Part shown: positions 7,810 through 15,137 of the stretch, piece by piece
Layout: every line of letters starts with the position of its first letter
Numbering within the stretch: the first letter of the stretch is position 1
From: Thermodesulfobacteriaceae bacterium UBA6232
GTDB lineage: Bacteria; Desulfobacterota; Thermodesulfobacteria; Thermodesulfobacteriales; Thermodesulfobacteriaceae
Direction of reading: 5' to 3'
NCBI GenBank assembly: GCA_002441555.1
Contig: DJWK01000042.1
Coordinates: 23,150 to 62,175 of the forward strand
Length of the DNA stretch: 39,026 bases
Position numbers and translations under genes: made by a program
Notes under the pieces: model-generated
The model's input: only the letters and a program-made list of their open reading frames with translations
What the model was told of the DNA's origin: nothing
The model's database searches: none

Positions 7810-8574
7810 TTAAATTTCAAAGGTTTTTAAATATGTTGAATTTAATAATCTATTAAGATCTTTATAAGAAGTCAAATCAAAATGAATGGGTGTTATGGTA
7901 ATATAACCATTTTTTAAAGCTATTACATCGGTTTCATCATCGATTTCCGTATGTTCTTCGGCACCTTGCCAGTAATATATCTTTCCGTGTAAATCCAGTC
8001 TTCTCTCAAAAAATTCCTTTAATTTTGCTATAGACTGTCTTACAAATTTAATACCCTTTATTTGATGAGGATTTAAATGAGGAATATTTATGTTTAAACA
8101 AAAAGGGGTATCAAGGGGAATTTTATCAAGTTCCTTTATAAACTTTGCAACAAAATATGAGGCAAAGCAGTAATCTATGTTTTCATAGGCATCAATGGAG
8201 ACTGCTATGCCATTGAACCCAAGAATTTTAGCCTCCGTTGCTGCAGAAACCGTGCCCGAATAAAGCACATTTATTCCCACATTAGGCCCTCTATTAATAC
8301 CTGAAATGACAAGATCAACAGGACCTACCAATTCATAGATGGCAAGCTTAACACAATCAGCAGGGGTCCCTGAAACAGCATACCCCCAAAAAAATTTCCC
8401 CCTTCTCACCTCTCTTACCCTTAAGGGATAATGAATGGTTATGGCATGCCCAACAGCACTTCTTTCAACCTCAGGAGCAACGATATAAACCTCGTGCTCA
8501 TCTTTTAAGGCAAAATAAAGCCCGCAGAGCCCATCTGCATAAATACCGTCATCATTGGTAATAAGTATTTTCAT
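7810..8574 (-). CDS. surE: 5'/3'-nucleotidase SurE
   Basis: A 254-residue metal-dependent nucleoside-monophosphate phosphatase. The N-terminus MKILITNDDGIYADG carries the metal-binding Asp8-Asp9, and VISGINRGPNVGINVLYSGT is the SurE signature with the metal ligands Ser and Asn. The length is typical. SurE proteins dephosphorylate nucleotides and sometimes short polyphosphate, and are linked with stress survival. The gene begins 3 nt after the Cys4 mini-protein gene, in a tight minus-strand cluster with argJ, a TSUP transporter and pyrE. The pairing with a pyrimidine gene fits a nucleotide salvage role but does not prove it. Confidence 0.95.
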   Translation of the reverse strand: MKILITNDDGIYADGLCGLYFALKDEHEVYIVAPEVERSAVGHAITIHYPLRVREVRRGKFFWGYAVSGTPADCVKLAIYELVGPVDLVISGINRGPNVGINVLYSGTVSAATEAKILGFNGIAVSIDAYENIDYCFASYFVAKFIKELDKIPLDTPFCLNINIPHLNPHQIKGIKFVRQSIAKLKEFFERRLDLHGKIYYWQGAEEHTEIDDETDVIALKNGYITITPIHFDLTSYKDLNRLLNSTYLKTFEI

Positions 8575-8577
8575 ATT

Positions 8578-8742
8578 TCAAAAATCCTTAAATTTAGATT
8601 TGAAATATAACAAGCACTGTTTCCTGAATTGACAGTATTCCTTGGGATGTTTACAACCTTCTTTAATAGAAACATACTCCTTATATTTTTCACAGAACGG
8701 TTTTTCTTCCTCCTTTTCTTCCCTTTCCTTTTTTTCCTTCAT
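8578..8742 (-). CDS. Cys4 mini-protein, function unknown
   Basis: A 54-residue charged protein that starts at the ATG at 8742, chosen because CAGGAGTT lies about 8 nt upstream. A start further up (8766) would overlap argJ and has no ribosome site. The N-terminal third is a run of Lys and Glu. The rest holds four cysteines at 17, 30, 37 and 43 (PFCEKY, EGCKHPKEYC, KQCLLY), spaced C-x12-C-x6-C-x5-C, which could bind zinc or an Fe-S cluster. No known family is recognised. It lies between argJ and surE with only 3-4 nt on each side, which argues that it is translated. Its function is unknown. Confidence 0.7.
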   Translation of the reverse strand: MKEKKEREEKEEEKPFCEKYKEYVSIKEGCKHPKEYCQFRKQCLLYFKSKFKDF

Positions 8743-8746
8743 TTTA

Positions 8747-9895
8747 TTAACTCCTGTATGAAGCATTAATTCTTATATACTCCTCTGTTAAATCACAGGT
8801 TAGTATCCAATAACTCTGTTTACCCCTTTTGAGCTTTATGAGAAGTTCTATCTCATTTTTTTGCATCTCCTTTTTTAAAATTTCTTCCTCAGTCTGGGGA
8901 ATTAAATTTTTAATCCAGGGTATTCCATTTAAATATATTTCCACCTCTTCAGGATCAAGAGAAATTCCCCTTTTCCCAAGGGCAGCCATAATTCTTCCCC
9001 AGTTTGGATCCTCTCCATAAAAAGCAGTCTTAACAAGAGGAGAATTGGCAACATCCTGAGAAAGAATTTTTGCCTCCTCTTTGGTCTTGGCTCCTTTTAC
9101 AACAATTTTTATAACCTTGGAGGCACCTTCTCCGTCTTTTACTATCATTTTGGAAAGTTCATATAGAACATCCTGAAATTTCTTAGAAAAATCTTCCCAA
9201 GCTTTTATCTCCTTTTTTTGACTGGAAAGGGCATAAACCGTATCATTAGTGCTTGTGTCTCCGTCAACGGTGATTCTATTAAAGGATTCCTCAACAGCTT
9301 TGGAAAGAAGCCTTTTCAAATCTTCTTTATCTATCTTTCCGTCTGTTAAGATAAAGGCAAGCATAGTGGCCATATTAGGGGCAATCATTCCTGCCCCTTT
9401 GGCAATTCCTAAAATAACTACTCCATCTTGAGTAACCTTAGAAACCATTTTGGGAAAAGTATCAGTGGTCATAATGGCCTGAGCAAAATCTGCATAACCT
9501 GAGGGAGAAAGCCTTTTTACCAGTTCTGGAAGGCTTGCTATAATCCTTTCCTCAGGAAGCTGTTCTCCTATAACTCCTGTTGAAGCAGGAAGAATTTCTT
9601 CAGTTTTTATGGATAAATGTTCAGAAAGAGCCTTTAAAATTCTTTCAGCCCTTTCAAGGCCCTCCCTTCCGGTACAAGCATTGGCAATCCCGCTATTAAC
9701 AAGAATGGCCCTTGTTACAGGATTTTTTATGTGTTTTTTTCCAATAATTACAGGAGCAGCTTTAACACTATTTTTAGTAAAAATCCCCCAGGAAACCCCC
9801 TTTTCCTCACAGTATATTAACCCAAGATCAAGGCGTCCCTTTTTCCTTATTCCTGAAGCAACCCCTGAAAACAAAAAGCCCTCTGGAACATTCAT
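8747..9895 (-). CDS. argJ: Glutamate N-acetyltransferase / ornithine acetyltransferase (self-cleaving)
   Basis: This 382-residue enzyme transfers acetyl from N-acetylornithine to glutamate, recycling the acetyl group in arginine synthesis; bifunctional forms also use acetyl-CoA. The precursor cleaves itself before Thr177 in KGAGMIAPNMATML, and that Thr becomes the N-terminal nucleophile of the beta chain. Other family text includes NSGIANACTG, STGVIGEQLP and TVDGDTSTNDT. The ATG at 9895 has AAGGAGG 7 nt upstream. It follows the TSUP gene at 12 nt. Whether it is mono- or bifunctional cannot be told from sequence alone. Confidence 0.96.
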   Translation of the reverse strand: MNVPEGFLFSGVASGIRKKGRLDLGLIYCEEKGVSWGIFTKNSVKAAPVIIGKKHIKNPVTRAILVNSGIANACTGREGLERAERILKALSEHLSIKTEEILPASTGVIGEQLPEERIIASLPELVKRLSPSGYADFAQAIMTTDTFPKMVSKVTQDGVVILGIAKGAGMIAPNMATMLAFILTDGKIDKEDLKRLLSKAVEESFNRITVDGDTSTNDTVYALSSQKKEIKAWEDFSKKFQDVLYELSKMIVKDGEGASKVIKIVVKGAKTKEEAKILSQDVANSPLVKTAFYGEDPNWGRIMAALGKRGISLDPEEVEIYLNGIPWIKNLIPQTEEEILKKEMQKNEIELLIKLKRGKQSYWILTCDLTEEYIRINASYRS

Positions 9896-9907
9896 AAGAT
9901 TACCTCC

Positions 9908-10666
9908 TTAAGTTCCTGGTTTTATAAGTAAAAGGAGAGCTGATATTAAAAGAAAAACATTTACCAAATAATAATACACCCTGTTACTCAATTTTCCGTA
10001 AAGTTTTTGGCCCAAAATCATACCAATAAGCACAACGGGCATACAAAGGAGATAAATTTTAAAAAGTTCAAAGGTAAGATTTCCAGAAAGATAATGATTA
10101 ATAGCTGCATTAAGGGCAGAAAAGGCAAAGATTATCTGTAAAGTAGCCTTAAAGAGATTTTTATCAAAATGTAAAAGGGTAAGATACATCACTATGGGAG
10201 GACCAGGTGTATTTAGCAACCCCGCAAGAAACCCTACAAGAAAGGCAATCAAAAGAGCTTTGGGATTTTTAAATGCCTCGGGATTTATATTATGAACAAA
10301 TTGTATATTTTGATGATATTTCAGTTGATATAGCTCCCACAAAAAAAATACAAAGATGGCAAAGAAAAGAATTATTCTTAATGTGTATTCAGAAGAAAGA
10401 GTAAATCCTCTCACTCCAAGGATAGCTCCCAAAATTATTACCAAAAAAAATCTTATAGGAATCTTTAAAATTCTCTTTTCATGAAGGATAAAAAGCATAA
10501 TGAGATTAACAGTAAAGGAAAAAAGAGAAAGAAGGGGAACGGCAAATTTAACTCCTTTAAAAAGAGCAATCAAAGGAAGAGCTGTCAAAGCAAAGGCAAA
10601 CCCAACAAGCCCATGGATCAAAGCAGAAATAAAAAAGATAAAAGCCAATATATAAATTTCAGGCAT
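9908..10666 (-). CDS. TSUP (TauE/SafE) family membrane transporter
   Basis: A 252-residue polytopic membrane protein with about seven or eight hydrophobic helices. It carries the paired TSUP half-repeats: HGLVGFAFALTALPLIAL near the N-terminus and AGLLNTPGPPIVMYLTL in the second half. Family members move sulfite, sulfoacetate, organosulfur compounds or other anions across the inner membrane. A sulfite or thiosulfate role would suit a sulfur-metabolising thermophile, but this is an inference from the guessed lineage. The ATG at 10666 follows the TAA of the PilZ-PyrE gene by 3 nt and has no good Shine-Dalgarno, so translation is probably coupled. Confidence 0.88.
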   Translation of the reverse strand: MPEIYILAFIFFISALIHGLVGFAFALTALPLIALFKGVKFAVPLLSLFSFTVNLIMLFILHEKRILKIPIRFFLVIILGAILGVRGFTLSSEYTLRIILFFAIFVFFLWELYQLKYHQNIQFVHNINPEAFKNPKALLIAFLVGFLAGLLNTPGPPIVMYLTLLHFDKNLFKATLQIIFAFSALNAAINHYLSGNLTFELFKIYLLCMPVVLIGMILGQKLYGKLSNRVYYYLVNVFLLISALLLLIKPGT

Positions 10667-10669
10667 TTT

Positions 10670-11644
10670 TTAGGAGGATTGCCTTTCCTGATAGGCAGAA
10701 ATAATTTCTGAAAGAGAAAAGAAGGCCTTAAGATGATATCCCCTTTCTTTCAAAGCTTCTTCTCCTCCTTCTTCTCTGTCAACCAAGGCAAGAACTAAAA
10801 CGATATTTAGCCCTTCTTTTTCGCAGGCCTCAATGGCTTTAATTAGAGAACCACCTGTAGTTACCACATCTTCAACTACCGCTATTTTCATCCCTTTCCA
10901 AAATCTACCTTCAAGCTGTTTACCTGTTCCGTATTTTTTGGCTTCTTTGCGGATTAAAATTCCTTCAAGGGTTCTATCTTCATTTAAAGCAGCAGATAGA
11001 ATTCCACATACAATGGGATCAGCCCCCAAGCTCATTCCTGCAACGCCTTCAATATCGGTATATCTTAATTCTTCCCAAAAGAGCTCTCCAATAAGTTTAT
11101 AAGTTGGACCATAAAGGGTAATTTGACGGCAATCAAGGTAATAGGGGCTTCTCTTTCCGCTTGCCAAAATAAAAGGGTTTTCAGGACTATAAAGAAAGGC
11201 CCTCTCAAGTAAAAAGGGCATTATCTCATTTTTGAGATGTAAAATATTTAAGACCTTTATAAGCTTATGGGATGGATCATATTCTCCGAGAAATTTCTTT
11301 ATTTCAAGTTCGGCAATTTCTGCCGAAGGAGCATTATATAAAAGAAAATTCTTAAGATGCTGAAAGGACTCTTGAGGAATGCTTAATATTTTTACAGCAA
11401 AACCTCTTTGGCTTTCAATCCTTGAAACCTTTCCTTTGAAAAAAATTTTAATGGGAGGTTCAGTGTCTTTAATCTGAAAAACAAGGGCCACCTCTTCATC
11501 AGGAGAAGGATAATATTCCGGATTTTCAATGAAAACCGAACCAAGACTCATATCCTTTAAATACCCAAAAAAGGTTCCCTTTGGACAGAGAAATTCCACT
11601 TTTTCTTCAAAGGGAATTCTCAAAAAAGACCTTCGCTCCCGCAT
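10670..11644 (-). CDS. pyrE: PilZ domain - orotate phosphoribosyltransferase fusion
   Basis: A protein of about 324 residues, far longer than usual PyrE (about 180-210). Residues 2 to ~105 form a PilZ-like domain: RRSFLRIP (RxxxR, Arg5/Arg9) and DMSLGSVFIE in place of the canonical D/NxSxGG (last Gly to Ser), then beta-rich text. PilZ domains bind cyclic di-GMP. Residues ~130-324 are orotate phosphoribosyltransferase, which makes OMP from orotate and PRPP: FILASGKRSPYYLDCR, GADPIVCGILSA, and the PRPP loop VVEDVVTTGGS (residues ~256-266). The start is taken at the ATG at 11644; an in-frame TTG lies at 11680. No stop or good internal ribosome site separates the halves. The gene heads a tight minus-strand cluster. 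Confidence 0.9.
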   Translation of the reverse strand: MRERRSFLRIPFEEKVEFLCPKGTFFGYLKDMSLGSVFIENPEYYPSPDEEVALVFQIKDTEPPIKIFFKGKVSRIESQRGFAVKILSIPQESFQHLKNFLLYNAPSAEIAELEIKKFLGEYDPSHKLIKVLNILHLKNEIMPFLLERAFLYSPENPFILASGKRSPYYLDCRQITLYGPTYKLIGELFWEELRYTDIEGVAGMSLGADPIVCGILSAALNEDRTLEGILIRKEAKKYGTGKQLEGRFWKGMKIAVVEDVVTTGGSLIKAIEACEKEGLNIVLVLALVDREEGGEEALKERGYHLKAFFSLSEIISAYQERQSS

Positions 11645-11719
11645 GGATTTTATTTTAATGGAATATGAAACAAAATACAAGCTGTTATAGAAAAAATTTC
11701 ATAAAAGGATAGCCAAAAC

Positions 11720-11734
11720 TTTGCCTGTGGCAAA
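11720..11734. repeat. Short perfect inverted repeat in divergent intergenic region
   Basis: TTTGCC-TGT-GGCAAA lies between the divergent PilZ-PyrE gene and the selenoperoxiredoxin gene. It could be an operator for either gene or a small hairpin. No T-tract follows on the plus strand. A redox or peroxide regulator site is a guess from position only. Confidence 0.35.
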
Positions 11735-11788
11735 AACTCAAAAATATACCCATTTTATAAAAATTTTCTATTAGTCTTGAATTTTTCT

Positions 11789-11816
11789 TTGAAGAAATTA
11801 ATTTAAAAAATAAAAT
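11789..11816 (+). promoter_or_regulatory. Possible promoter for the selenoperoxiredoxin gene
   Basis: TTGAAG (11789-11794) and TAAAAT (11811-11816) are separated by 16 nt. The AT-rich context allows other pairings, for example TTGAAT at 11777. The leader to the AAAAAGGAGG ribosome site would be very short. Confidence 0.33.
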
Positions 11817-11836
11817 TTATAAAAAGGAGGTGTCTT

Positions 11837-12451
11837 ATGTGTGTAAGACCAGGAGTTCCAGCACCAGAATTTGAAACTCAGGCCTATTTCAAAGATGGAA
11901 GTATTAAAACTGTTAAGCTTTCTGATTATAAGGGTAAATGGCTGGTTTTATTCTTCTATCCTGCAGATTTTACCTTTGTCTGACCCACAGAGATGGCAGC
12001 AGTTGCTGCCAAGGCTGAAGATTTAAAAAGATTAAATACTGAGCTTCTTGCTATAAGTATTGACACAGTTTTTGTTCATAAGGTTTGGCAGGAAACGGAA
12101 TTATCAAAGCTTATTCCTGGAGGCTTTCCTTTTCCCATGGCCTCAGACCTGGGTGGAAAAATTGGAACCCTTTACGGTGTTTATGACGAAAAGGCAGGAA
12201 TTAATCTCAGAGGCACTTTCCTTATTGATCCTGACGGTATAATCAAAATTGTTCATATCTATGATGCCCCTGTGGGAAGAAACTTTGATGAACTTGTGAG
12301 AATGATTGAGGCAACTCAACACATTAGGGCCACAGGTGGGGCTGAGGCCTGTCCTGCCAACTGGAAACCTGGAAAAACTACTCTTAAGCCCTCCCCTGAA
12401 CTTGCAGGAAGAGTAGCCGATACTTGGAACCCCTCAGAACTTGACAATTAA
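11837..12451 (+). CDS. Selenocysteine-containing AhpC-type peroxiredoxin (TGA at codon 49 read as Sec)
   Basis: A 204-residue thiol/selenol peroxidase that reduces H2O2 and organic peroxides. The ATG at 11837 follows a strong AAAAAGGAGG site. Codons 1-48 encode MCVRPGVPAPEFET and later LVLFFYPADFTFV, then TGA (11981-11983), then PTEMAAVAAKAEDL. In AhpC/Prx1 enzymes this motif is DFTFVCPTE, so the TGA sits exactly at the peroxidatic Cys. The frame stays open and conserved to the TAA at 12451, including RGTFLIDPDG and EACPANWKPG with the resolving Cys. A hairpin of bacterial SECIS type begins 11 nt after the TGA. A calling program would truncate the gene at the ATG at 11993. Sec decoding needs selA-D elsewhere in the genome. 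A nonsense mutation is the alternative but is less likely. Confidence 0.9.
11995..12010 (+). promoter_or_regulatory. Putative bacterial SECIS hairpin
   Basis: GGCAGC-AGTT-GCTGCC forms a perfect 6-bp stem with a 4-nt loop whose second base is G, inside the coding region. Eleven nucleotides separate it from the TGA, and the loop G lies about 19 nt after the TGA. Both fit what is known of bacterial SelB-binding SECIS elements, as in E. coli fdhF, which have a short apical stem-loop close to the UGA with a loop G. SelB binding is inferred, not shown. Confidence 0.8.
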
Positions 12452-12465
12452 GTTTTCTTTCTATA

Positions 12466-12484
12466 GGGGGCTAAGGCCCCCCTT
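12466..12484 (+). terminator. Terminator-like hairpin after the peroxiredoxin gene
   Basis: GGGGGC-TAAG-GCCCCC forms a 6-bp GC stem followed by CTT and an AT-rich tail. The T-tract is weak, so some readthrough into the oxidase genes is possible. Confidence 0.6.
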
Positions 12485-12496
12485 CAAAATTTACCC

Positions 12497-12525
12497 TTGA
12501 CTTAAAATTCCATTTTTTTTAAATT
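12497..12525 (+). promoter_or_regulatory. Probable promoter for the bd-like oxidase genes
   Basis: TTGACT (12497-12502) and TAAATT (12520-12525) are 17 nt apart, just after the terminator hairpin and about 34 nt before the subunit I start. The -35 box is near consensus and the -10 box is acceptable. Confidence 0.5.
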
Positions 12526-12558
12526 TTAATTTTAGAATTTCTTTAAAAGGAGGGGGGT

Positions 12559-13875
12559 ATGTATCCGATATGGGAGGTACCCTATTTAAGTTCCGCCTTA
12601 GTTATTGGGCTTATCGCCTCTTTTCATGTTTTGCCCTCTCATCTTGCAGTTGGAGCTCTCTGGGTTACTGTTTACATTGAGAAACTGGCTTATTCCAAAA
12701 ATCGTCCGGATTATCTTGATTTTGTTAAACGCTTTACTCTATTACTTCTCATTTTCAGCTTTATATTTGGATCCCTTTCAGGAATAGGCATCTGGTATTC
12801 AGCAACAGTCTCAAGCCCGAGAGGCATTTCAGGGCTTATTCACAACTATGTTTGGGGATGGGCAACTGAGTGGGTCTTTTTTCTCATTGAAATTGCAACC
12901 ATTTACGCTTACTACTACACCTTTGGAAAAGTGGATCCTAAAACCCACATAAGAATTGGATATCTCTATGCCATTGCTGCCTGGATCAGTATGATCATCA
13001 TAACAGGTATTCTTGCCTTTATGCTAACCCCTGGAAAATGGCTTGAAACTGGAGACTTCTTTGATGGCTTTTTCAATCCCACCTATTTCCCTCAGCTTTT
13101 TGCAAGAACCTTTCTTATGTTTGGAATTGCAGGAATTTACGGTCTTGTCATTGCTTCAACCCTGAAAGAAGAAACAAAACTTGATCTTACAAGGATTATT
13201 TCAAAAACCGCCTTTGTGGGGATGATTCTCGGAGGCCTCTTTGTTATCTGGTATGCCTTTAAACTTCCCCAGACTGCCAAAGAACTTTATACAGGGCTTC
13301 CCTATCTTTCAAAACTCGGGAAAATTGCCCTTGTCTGTTATCTAATTTTGAGTCTCTATTTTCTTCTCACAGGCTTTGTAGTTCCAAAATTAAATAACTT
13401 TACTCTTTCTTTTATTTTCATACTGGTTGCCTTTCTTGGAATCCTTTGTGCTGAGGGTATAAGAGAAGGCTTGAGAAGACCTTATATTATAAATTATTTT
13501 ATGTATGGCCATCAGGTGATTGCCAGGGATCTTCCAGCAAAAAATATAAAAGCTGAAATTGAACTTATCCAGCAAGAAGGTTTACTTCCAAGACTTGGCT
13601 ATTTACCCGAATCTTTAAGAAAGATAACCCCTGAAAATCGTTTAGAAGTAGGAAGAATTATTGCTTTTCATAATTGCGCAAATTGCCATTCCTTTACACC
13701 AAAGGGTGTAAGACCTCTTCCTGTGCTTCTCGGAAAGCTCTCCCCTCAAAGTCCTGAAGATATTGATGCTTTTCTTTCTGCCCTTTCCACCTTTCCTTAT
13801 ATGCCGCCCTTTGCCGGAAATGACGAGGAAAGAAAAGTGGCTGCTGAATATCTTTTCACTTTGATTAAAAAGTAA
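12559..13875 (+). CDS. Cytochrome bd-like oxidase subunit I with C-terminal cytochrome c domain
   Basis: A 438-residue membrane protein. TM1 (residues 13-40, ASFHVLPSHLAVGALW) and the segment around 92-120 (WATEWVFFLIEIATIYAYYY) resemble CydA TM1 with its heme-ligand His and the helix bearing two glutamates near heme b595/d; here these are His23, His28, Glu104 and Glu111. The CydA quinone-loop GRQPW is absent. After about nine helices, residues 365-438 form a c-type heme domain: CxxCH at 373-377 (NCANCHSF) and a likely distal Met in YMPPFAG (Met415). This suggests an enzyme of the bd superfamily that takes electrons through cytochrome c rather than directly from quinol. The start has AAAGGAGG. 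It pairs with the next gene. Confidence 0.8.
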   Translation: MYPIWEVPYLSSALVIGLIASFHVLPSHLAVGALWVTVYIEKLAYSKNRPDYLDFVKRFTLLLLIFSFIFGSLSGIGIWYSATVSSPRGISGLIHNYVWGWATEWVFFLIEIATIYAYYYTFGKVDPKTHIRIGYLYAIAAWISMIIITGILAFMLTPGKWLETGDFFDGFFNPTYFPQLFARTFLMFGIAGIYGLVIASTLKEETKLDLTRIISKTAFVGMILGGLFVIWYAFKLPQTAKELYTGLPYLSKLGKIALVCYLILSLYFLLTGFVVPKLNNFTLSFIFILVAFLGILCAEGIREGLRRPYIINYFMYGHQVIARDLPAKNIKAEIELIQQEGLLPRLGYLPESLRKITPENRLEVGRIIAFHNCANCHSFTPKGVRPLPVLLGKLSPQSPEDIDAFLSALSTFPYMPPFAGNDEERKVAAEYLFTLIKK

Positions 13876-13891
13876 AAAAAGGAGGTCGGCT

Positions 13892-15091
13892 ATGACCATA
13901 GGAGAATACATTAAAGCCATGAGAGATGTAGCAGGGCTTCCCTCTCCTCCCATTGTTTTTGATATTTTTCTTGTTTTAACCTTTGCTCTTCATATTATCC
14001 TGGTGAATCTTGTTATTGGCTCTCTTGCCCTGATAATCTGGGGAAAACTCAAAAAGGGAGATTACTGGACCAAACTTTCCTCTTCTCTTTCAAGGCTTGT
14101 TGTTAACGCCATTTCTTGGGCTATTGTTTTAGGGGTAGCACCCCTTCTTTTTATTCAGGTAATTTATGATCCCTTCTGGTATACCGCTAACACCCTTTCT
14201 GCTGTATGGGCCCTTCTTTTTTTGGTATTTATAGCTTTAGCCTTTCTTTTTGCCTACTTTTTCTATCTTGGTGGAGGATACGAAGGAAGGGGCTCCATTA
14301 TCTGGCCTCTTCTTTCTATAGCCCTTCTTATTCTTGCAGGCATAGTTATGCATTCCCTTGCAGTTACACAGCTTTATCCCGAGAAATGGCCAAGCTTTGC
14401 AACCCTTAACAATACCTACATTTCAAGTGGAAAATATCTTCATGCCTTTGAAATTTTTAGGTTTCTTCATTTTATGCTTCCTGCTTTAGCGGTAACAGGG
14501 GTATGGCTTATCTTTTATTCCAAATACTTCAGAAATAAATATGACCCTGCTTATCTTGATTGGGTGGAAAGATTAGGAGCAAAGCTTGTTCTAATCTTCT
14601 CACTTCTTCAAGCTGTGGCAGGGTTTTTATGGCTGGTTAGCCTTCCTAAGGAACTTAACTTTATGACAAATTCCTATTTTATTCTGGCACTCATTGTGGG
14701 CCTTTTATTTATCGCCTTTCTTTTTTATATTCAGAAAGACCCTGCAAGATATGCCCTTCCTACAGCTTTATTTCTCGGAATAACTGTTCTTGTAATGAGT
14801 TTAGCCCGTGAAGCTTTAAGAATGAGTTATTTCGGCTTGGTAGGATACTCCTTTGCAGATTATCCGGTGAATCTCTCCCTTGGCTCTCTTGTGCTTTTCT
14901 TGCTCACCTTTCTAATGGGACTGATAGTTCTTTATTATGTTGCCGTTGTTGCTTATAAAGCAGGAAAGGGGATTAAAGAGGTTGGTGCTCACGAACTTGG
15001 AAGGGTGGCAGTTATTCTTATGTGGCTCTGGATTGTAGTAATGGTTGCTCTTGGAATATACATCTCCCTCAAAAACGGCGCCCTCTTTTAA
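13892..15091 (+). CDS. Membrane subunit II of the bd-like oxidase
   Basis: A 399-residue protein with about ten hydrophobic helices, starting 16 nt after subunit I with its own AAAGGAGG site. It has no CxxCH. Residues ~25-50 (LTFALHIILVNLVIGSLALI) and ~190-215 (FRFLHFMLPALAVTGVWLIF) carry conserved-looking histidines in helices and loosely resemble CydA/CydB first-helix text. This suggests it derives from the same superfamily and forms a heterodimer with subunit I. No CydX-like small subunit was found. Oxygen reductase is the favoured role given the peroxidase gene just upstream. Other quinol- or cytochrome-linked redox roles remain possible. Confidence 0.7.
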   Translation: MTIGEYIKAMRDVAGLPSPPIVFDIFLVLTFALHIILVNLVIGSLALIIWGKLKKGDYWTKLSSSLSRLVVNAISWAIVLGVAPLLFIQVIYDPFWYTANTLSAVWALLFLVFIALAFLFAYFFYLGGGYEGRGSIIWPLLSIALLILAGIVMHSLAVTQLYPEKWPSFATLNNTYISSGKYLHAFEIFRFLHFMLPALAVTGVWLIFYSKYFRNKYDPAYLDWVERLGAKLVLIFSLLQAVAGFLWLVSLPKELNFMTNSYFILALIVGLLFIAFLFYIQKDPARYALPTALFLGITVLVMSLAREALRMSYFGLVGYSFADYPVNLSLGSLVLFLLTFLMGLIVLYYVAVVAYKAGKGIKEVGAHELGRVAVILMWLWIVVMVALGIYISLKNGALF

Positions 15092-15104
15092 AAATCTTTG
15101 CAAT

Positions 15105-15137
15105 GTATTAGAGCCCCTTTCTCTGGGGCTCTAATAC
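15105..15137. terminator. Bidirectional terminator embedded in the end of the opposing gene
   Basis: GTATTAGAGCCCC and its exact complement form a perfect 13-bp stem around a 7-nt loop. On the plus strand it follows the oxidase stop by 13 nt. On the minus strand the same bases encode the last residues (VLEPQRKGL) and stop of the glycosyltransferase at 15108. It therefore ends both converging transcripts, although the T-tracts are short. Confidence 0.75.

Noticed and set aside
11993..12451. A shorter peroxiredoxin starting at the ATG at 11993
   Set aside because: It would lack the active site and the first part of the fold. The ribosome site and conserved text lie upstream of the TGA, so the Sec reading is preferred.
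13642..13953. Minus-strand open frame across the oxidase gene junction
   Set aside because: It is antisense to the CxxCH domain and the start of subunit II, and no promoter or ribosome site supports it.
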